A stretch of 17,440 nt of DNA, from the NCBI GenBank assembly GCA_900553955.1, contig USFO01000025.1:1-17440 (forward strand), read 5' to 3'. Both the position numbers and the translations under genes were made by a program. Below, one piece after another: positions 13,732 through 17,440 of this stretch; the stretch's first letter is position 1, and every line of letters starts with the position of its first letter. The DNA comes from an uncultured Oscillospiraceae bacterium. Lineage in GTDB: Bacteria; Bacillota; Clostridia; Oscillospirales; Ruminococcaceae. The notes below the pieces were generated by a model that was not told where the DNA came from, did no database searches, and worked only from the letters and a program-made list of their open reading frames with translations.

Positions 13732-13760
13732 GAAAAAGTCCTGCTGTGCAGGACTTTTTC
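13732..13760 (+). terminator. Terminator-like hairpin in the glnN leader
   Basis: Perfect 13-bp stem GAAAAAGTCCTGC/GCAGGACTTTTTC with loop TGT, then an AT-rich tract. It stands 37 bases before the glnN start and after the promoter, so it would attenuate glnN or end a short leader RNA. The T run is inside the stem's 3' arm and not after it, so strength is uncertain. Confidence 0.65.
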
Positions 13761-13796
13761 GACAATTATTTTTATTAAAGAAAGAGGTGTTATTGT

Positions 13797-15887
13797 ATGA
13801 CGGACATTCCGAAAATTTTCGGCAGCATGGTTTTTAACAGGGAGGTCATGCGACAGCGCCTCTCACCAAAGGTTTACGACCGGCTTATCGACATCATTGA
13901 AAACGGCGGAGAAATGGAAAGAGATGTTGCCGATGCCGTTGCGGAGGCAATGAAGGAGTGGGCAATCGAAAAAGGCGCCACTCACTATACCCACTGGTTT
14001 CAGCCCATGACCGGCATCACCGCCGAAAAGCACGACAGCTTCATAAGCCCCACCAAAGACGGCGGCGTTGTGATGGATTTTTCCGGCAAAAAGCTCATCA
14101 AGGGCGAGCCGGACGCTTCCAGCTTTCCCTCCGGCGGACTGCGCGCCACCTTTGAGGCGCGCGGCTACACCGCGTGGGACCCCACCTCCTACGCCTTCGT
14201 AAAGGACGGCTCGCTGTATATTCCCACGGTGTTCTGCTCCTACGGCGGCGAGGTGCTTGACAAGAAAACCCCGCTTATGCGCTCCACCGAAGCGGTGTGC
14301 AAGCAGGCGCTGCGTGTGCTGCGCCTGTTCGGCGACACTGAAACAAAGCAGGTCTTCGTCACCGCCGGCGCGGAGCAGGAATACTTTCTTATCGACCGCA
14401 CCCAGTTTGAGGAGCGCGAGGACTTAGTTATCACAGGGCGAACCCTTTTTGGCTCCAAGCCGCCGAAAGGGCAGGAAATGGAGGACCACTATTTCGGCGC
14501 GCTGCGCCCCCGTGTTTCCGAATTTATGCACGACCTTGACGTAGAGCTGTGGAAGCTCGGCGTTTACGCCCAGACCAAACATAACGAGGTTGCCCCCGCG
14601 CAGCACGAGCTTGCTCCCTATTTTACCAATGTAAACATTGCCACCGACCACAACCAGCTTACCATGGAGATTATGAAAAAGGTGGCGGAGCGCCATGGGC
14701 TTGCCTGCCTGCTGCACGAAAAGCCCTTCCGCGGAGTGAACGGCAGCGGCAAGCACAACAACTGGGCGCTTTCCACTGATACTGGCAAAAACCTGCTTAA
14801 ACCCGGGCGCGAGCCCGAAAACAACAAGCAATTCCTGCTGTTCATGTGCGCCGTAATCAAAGCGGTGGACGAGCATCAGGATTTGCTGCGCATTTCTGTT
14901 TCCACCGCGGGCAACGACCGCCGCCTCGGCGGCGCGGAAGCTCCGCCTGCGATTGTTTCAATGTTTTTGGGCGAGGATATTACCGCAATCCTTGAATCCA
15001 TCGCCGAGGGACACAACGCCGTACATAACAACGGCAGCCGCATGGATACGGGCGTTGCCGCAGTGCCGGAGTTCTGGAAGGATAAAACCGACCGCAACCG
15101 CACCTCGCCCTTTGCCTTCACCGGCAACAAGTTTGAGTTCCGTATGCCCGGCTCCAGCCTTTCCATTGCCGGACCGAACATCATGCTCAACACCATGGTT
15201 GCGGATTCCCTTATGCAGTTTGCCGACCGCCTTGAAAATGCAGCCGACTTCGGCAAAGAGCTTGACGCCCTGCTTGCGGAAACCGTGCAGAAGCACCGCC
15301 GCATAATCTTCAACGGTGATAACTACACTGACGAATGGGTTGCCGAAGCGAAACGCCGCGGCTTGCTGAGCCTTGCCTCCACCGCGGAGGCGCTGCCCCA
15401 CTTCTCCGACAAAAAGAACATTGAACTGTTCCGCCGGCACAAAATTTTCACCGAAAGTGAAATTTATTCCCGCCGGGACATCCTGCTCGACAACTACAAC
15501 AAGGTCATAATGATTGAAGCCGCCACCATGCTTGACATGGCGAAAAAGGACATCCTTCCCGCCTGCCTTGCCTACGAACGCGCCCTTGCGGAAACCGCCG
15601 CCGCGAAGAAGGCCGTGGGTCTTTCCGTCGAGAACAGCGCCGAAGCGGTGCTGCTCAGGAAAATCGACGCCCTTTGCACCGAGCTTACCGAGCGTATCGC
15701 GAGCACCGAAGCTCTCCGCGAAAAAGCAAAGACCATAAAGGAGCTTACCCCCAAGGCGCGCTTCGTCTGCGACGAGGTACATTCATCCATGAGTGCGCTC
15801 CGCGCCGTTGCGGATGAGCTGGAGGACACCGTTGCTGCGGAATACTGGCCTTTCCCCACCTATCGCGACCTGCTTTTCAGCGTATAA
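13797..15887 (+). CDS. glnN: Glutamine synthetase, type III
   Basis: Makes glutamine from glutamate, ammonia and ATP. 696 residues, the usual size of the large GSIII class. Class signatures are MTDIPKIFGSMVFN at the N-terminus, FPSGGLRATFEARGYTAWDP (110-129), GAEQEYFLID (191-200), KHNEVAPAQHELAP (261-274), GVNGSGKHNNW (313-323) and NDRRLGGAEAPPAIVS (373-388). These include the metal-binding glutamates and ATP-site residues. ATG at 13797 has AGAGGTG before it. No GlnR/TnrA-like operator was recognised; control may act through the structured leader at 13606-13796. The gene has no TGAGCAC heptamer, in contrast to the dense clusters elsewhere. It is followed after 38 bases by the Eis-like gene. 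Confidence 0.96.
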   Translation: MTDIPKIFGSMVFNREVMRQRLSPKVYDRLIDIIENGGEMERDVADAVAEAMKEWAIEKGATHYTHWFQPMTGITAEKHDSFISPTKDGGVVMDFSGKKLIKGEPDASSFPSGGLRATFEARGYTAWDPTSYAFVKDGSLYIPTVFCSYGGEVLDKKTPLMRSTEAVCKQALRVLRLFGDTETKQVFVTAGAEQEYFLIDRTQFEEREDLVITGRTLFGSKPPKGQEMEDHYFGALRPRVSEFMHDLDVELWKLGVYAQTKHNEVAPAQHELAPYFTNVNIATDHNQLTMEIMKKVAERHGLACLLHEKPFRGVNGSGKHNNWALSTDTGKNLLKPGREPENNKQFLLFMCAVIKAVDEHQDLLRISVSTAGNDRRLGGAEAPPAIVSMFLGEDITAILESIAEGHNAVHNNGSRMDTGVAAVPEFWKDKTDRNRTSPFAFTGNKFEFRMPGSSLSIAGPNIMLNTMVADSLMQFADRLENAADFGKELDALLAETVQKHRRIIFNGDNYTDEWVAEAKRRGLLSLASTAEALPHFSDKKNIELFRRHKIFTESEIYSRRDILLDNYNKVIMIEAATMLDMAKKDILPACLAYERALAETAAAKKAVGLSVENSAEAVLLRKIDALCTELTERIASTEALREKAKTIKELTPKARFVCDEVHSSMSALRAVADELEDTVAAEYWPFPTYRDLLFSV

Positions 15888-15925
15888 CAAAAATTTATGC
15901 TTCCGAAAAATAAAAGAGGTAAAAC

Positions 15926-17137
15926 ATGAAGGAAAAAGACGAAAATCTTGTAATCCGCCCGCTTGTTACGGCGGATGTGGAGCAGTACAACGCCCTGCTG
16001 CGCTATTCCTTTCAGGTAACGGAGCAGGAGCTTTCCGAAACCGGGTGGAAGGATGACGAAATCAAGCAGTCAAAATTCCCGGTCATTGAGCGTGCGGACG
16101 TTTTGGGCTGCTTTGCCGGGGACGACCTTGTGGCGCAGTTCGCCGCATATCCCCTTGATATGAATATCTATGGCGCAAGGTACGCCGTGGGCTTCGTCAC
16201 CAGCGTGTGCACCTACCCGGAATACACAGGCCGCGGAATCATGAAGCACCTGATGATTCAAAGCCTTACCCGCATGAGGGACGCAAAGCGACCCTTTGTG
16301 CTGCTCTATCCCTATTCCATTCCGCTTTACAGAAAGCTTGGATGGGAAATTATCTCCAACAAAATGACTTATGTGGTTAAGGATACTCAGATTCCGCGGA
16401 AAATCAAAGAGCCGGGCTATGTTCGCCGTGTGGAATGGGACGACAAGCAGTTCCACGAGCTGCACACCAAGTTCGCCAAGCGAACCCACGGCTGCCTTTT
16501 CCGCAACAACCTTGCTTGGGAGGAATACTGGCGCTGGGACGAGGACGACACCAACGTTGCCATTTACTATTCCGCAAAAGGCGTGCCCTACGGCTACATG
16601 GTTTACCTTATCAGCTCCGATGTTATGCACATCAAGGAGATGATTTTCCTCAATCGTGAGGCGCAGCTCGGTCTTTGGGAATACATCTATGCCCACGATT
16701 CCATGATTGACGAAGTCCGCGGAAACAACTATTACAGCGAACCCATAGCCTTTGAGCTTGACGACAGCGACATAAAGGAAACCATCCGTCCCTACGCCAT
16801 GGGCAGAATTGTGGATATTCCGCTGTTTTTTGCGCAGTACAGCTGCGAGCCAAACGAAGCTCCCGCGGTTTTCCGCTTTGATGTGGACGATGAGCTGCTC
16901 CCTTGGAACAAGGGACATTTTACCGTCCGTTTTGCGAACGGCAAATGCGAAATGACCGACGCCGCGCCGGATTACACCATGAAGATGAGCATAGGCACCC
17001 TCACCACCATGCTCCTCGGCTACAAAACCGCCGAAAAGCTCTACCAGATGGACAGAATAGCCTGCACCCGCAAGGCTGCGGAAACCCTCGACGACATCCT
17101 TTTCCACAGCATCCCCTACGTTTCGGATTATATCTGA
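15926..17137 (+). CDS. Eis-like GNAT N-acetyltransferase
   Basis: 403 residues, the length of the Eis family (two GNAT folds plus a sterol-carrier-like C-terminal domain). The first GNAT domain has the acetyl-CoA motif VCTYPEYTGRGIMKHLM (94-110) and YPYSIPLYRKLGWE (128-141), whose tyrosine matches the Eis catalytic acid region. The tail, FRFDVDDELLPWNKGHF...ANGKCEMT...YTMKMSIGTLTTMLLGY, fits the SCP2-like domain. Mycobacterial Eis acetylates aminoglycosides and some proteins. The substrate of Clostridia members is generally unknown, so resistance should not be assumed. Start ATG with AGAGGT upstream. It lies 38 bases after glnN with no terminator between, so it is probably co-transcribed. Confidence 0.87.
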   Translation: MKEKDENLVIRPLVTADVEQYNALLRYSFQVTEQELSETGWKDDEIKQSKFPVIERADVLGCFAGDDLVAQFAAYPLDMNIYGARYAVGFVTSVCTYPEYTGRGIMKHLMIQSLTRMRDAKRPFVLLYPYSIPLYRKLGWEIISNKMTYVVKDTQIPRKIKEPGYVRRVEWDDKQFHELHTKFAKRTHGCLFRNNLAWEEYWRWDEDDTNVAIYYSAKGVPYGYMVYLISSDVMHIKEMIFLNREAQLGLWEYIYAHDSMIDEVRGNNYYSEPIAFELDDSDIKETIRPYAMGRIVDIPLFFAQYSCEPNEAPAVFRFDVDDELLPWNKGHFTVRFANGKCEMTDAAPDYTMKMSIGTLTTMLLGYKTAEKLYQMDRIACTRKAAETLDDILFHSIPYVSDYI

Positions 17138-17149
17138 TTATACGAAGAA

Positions 17150-17206
17150 GCCCCGTGCTCAAGCAAAGAAAGCCCCGTGCTCAAATGAGCACGGGGCTTT
17201 CTTTGC
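17150..17206 (+). terminator. Terminator built from an exact TGAGCAC inverted pair
   Basis: Perfect 21-base arms (17163-17183 and 17186-17206) meet almost without a loop, so the innermost pairs must open. The core is GTGCTCA AA TGAGCAC within an AGCCCC/GGGGCT stem ending in TTTCTTTG. The first half-arm AGCCCCGTGCTCAA is duplicated at 17150-17163, giving an alternative partner for the 3' arm. It closes the glnN-eis transcript. Confidence 0.85.
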
Positions 17207-17207
17207 A

Positions 17208-17303
17208 GTGAAATACGGCGGCAAGCCGCCGTGTGAAATCACTCCTTCGTCGCGGTGAAATACGCGTTCCGCGTGTGAAACATTTGCCCCTTTGGGGCAA
17301 ATG
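17208..17303. repeat. Tandem short hairpins separated by GTGAAAT spacers
   Basis: Three foldbacks in a row, CGGCGG CAA GCCGCCG, CGCG TTC CGCG and CATTTGCCCC TTT GGGGCAAATG (17281-17303), are joined by GTGAAATA and TGTGAAA spacers. No coding role is visible. Confidence 0.7.
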
Positions 17304-17313
17304 CCAAGCTGTC

Positions 17314-17342
17314 GAGAAAGTCCTGCGCAGCAGAGCTTTCTC
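17314..17342 (-). terminator. Terminator-like hairpin beside repeat copy C
   Basis: GAGAAAGTCCTGC (17314-17326) and GCAGAGCTTTCTC (17330-17342) pair over nearly all of 13 positions with loop GCA. It has the same place relative to copy C as the hairpins at 125-148 and 13732-13760 have to copies A and B. Confidence 0.6.
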
Positions 17343-17440
17343 GTTTCTGTGCATAAGATTATACGTTATCGGAAAGGAAGATAGCAACGAAAGAAACCCA
17401 TCAGGGGTGCGTTTTTGTTCAAGTCAGCTTGGCGGAAAAC
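17343..17440 (-). repeat. Copy C of the three-copy element (runs to window edge)
   Basis: Same orientation as 149-252 and close to it, with TTTCTGTGCATAAGATTATA shared exactly. Also near-identical to the reverse complement of 13621-13731 through ACCCATCAGGGGTGCG and GTTCAAG. What lies upstream of it is outside the window. Confidence 0.75.

Noticed and set aside
13606..13796. T-box or known glutamine-responsive riboswitch in the glnN leader
   Set aside because: No T-box sequence (TGGNACCGCG) and no recognised glutamine aptamer features. The leader matches a repeat found elsewhere instead.
15926..17137. Aminoglycoside resistance by Eis
   Set aside because: Family membership alone does not show this substrate. 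Eis-like proteins are widespread in Firmicutes with unknown roles.
1203..17192. TGAGCAC as a Chi-type recombination site
   Set aside because: Chi sites are usually strand-biased and spread evenly. These occur on both strands (about 15 and 25) and in tight clusters with gaps of several kilobases. Not fully excluded without a genome-wide map.

Overview
The window looks like chromosome from a gut-type Clostridia bacterium, probably Oscillospirales (Ruminococcaceae/Oscillospiraceae-like). This rests on the gene set (type III glutamine synthetase, TIGR03905-type TSCPD protein, Eis-like acetyltransferase, VanY carboxypeptidase), strong GGAGG ribosome binding sites, frequent TTG starts, TTGACA/TATAAT promoters, a moderately GC-rich composition and many palindromic intergenic repeats. 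No rRNA, tRNA, CRISPR array, transposase or phage gene was found.

Layout. 1-260: two hairpin terminators and a repeat element, at the 3' end of a leftward Na/Pi cotransporter (261-2036). 2037-2839: gene-free, filled with palindromic repeats. 2840-4215: leftward operon DUF1294 membrane protein > RlmA-type rRNA methyltransferase > TSCPD protein, closed by an unusual terminator. 4216-4835: gene-free, second copy of a 337-bp repeat. 4836-5969: leftward NifS/IscS-type cysteine desulfurase with a clear promoter. 5970-6517: gene-free, a 272-bp MITE-like foldback element. 6518-7606: leftward calcium/sodium antiporter family gene behind a yybP-ykoY (Mn2+) riboswitch with its terminator. 7744-9981: rightward pair, a HAD phosphatase and a fusion of a degenerate beta-lactamase-like domain to a GNAT domain. 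10065-10091: bidirectional terminator. 10095-12253: leftward operon CBM9-like protein > RsmE > VanY lipoprotein. 12404-13393: rightward orphan substrate-binding lipoprotein. 13571-17137: glutamine synthetase III with a long structured leader, then an Eis-like acetyltransferase. 17138-17440: terminators and repeats.

The coding content is mostly housekeeping: ion and phosphate transport, sulfur mobilisation, rRNA modification, nitrogen assimilation and envelope maintenance. The unusual content is at the DNA level. The heptamer TGAGCAC (either strand) occurs about 40 times by manual scan, against about 2 expected by chance. It is concentrated at 2740-5184 and 10302-11215, is read in several frames inside genes, and forms inverted pairs that act as terminator stems. 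This resembles the behaviour of DNA uptake sequences in Neisseria and Pasteurellaceae, but nothing in the window proves that role. A second signal is a ~100-nt element present three times, always next to a terminator-like hairpin whose sequence differs while its fold is kept; one copy lies in the glutamine synthetase leader.
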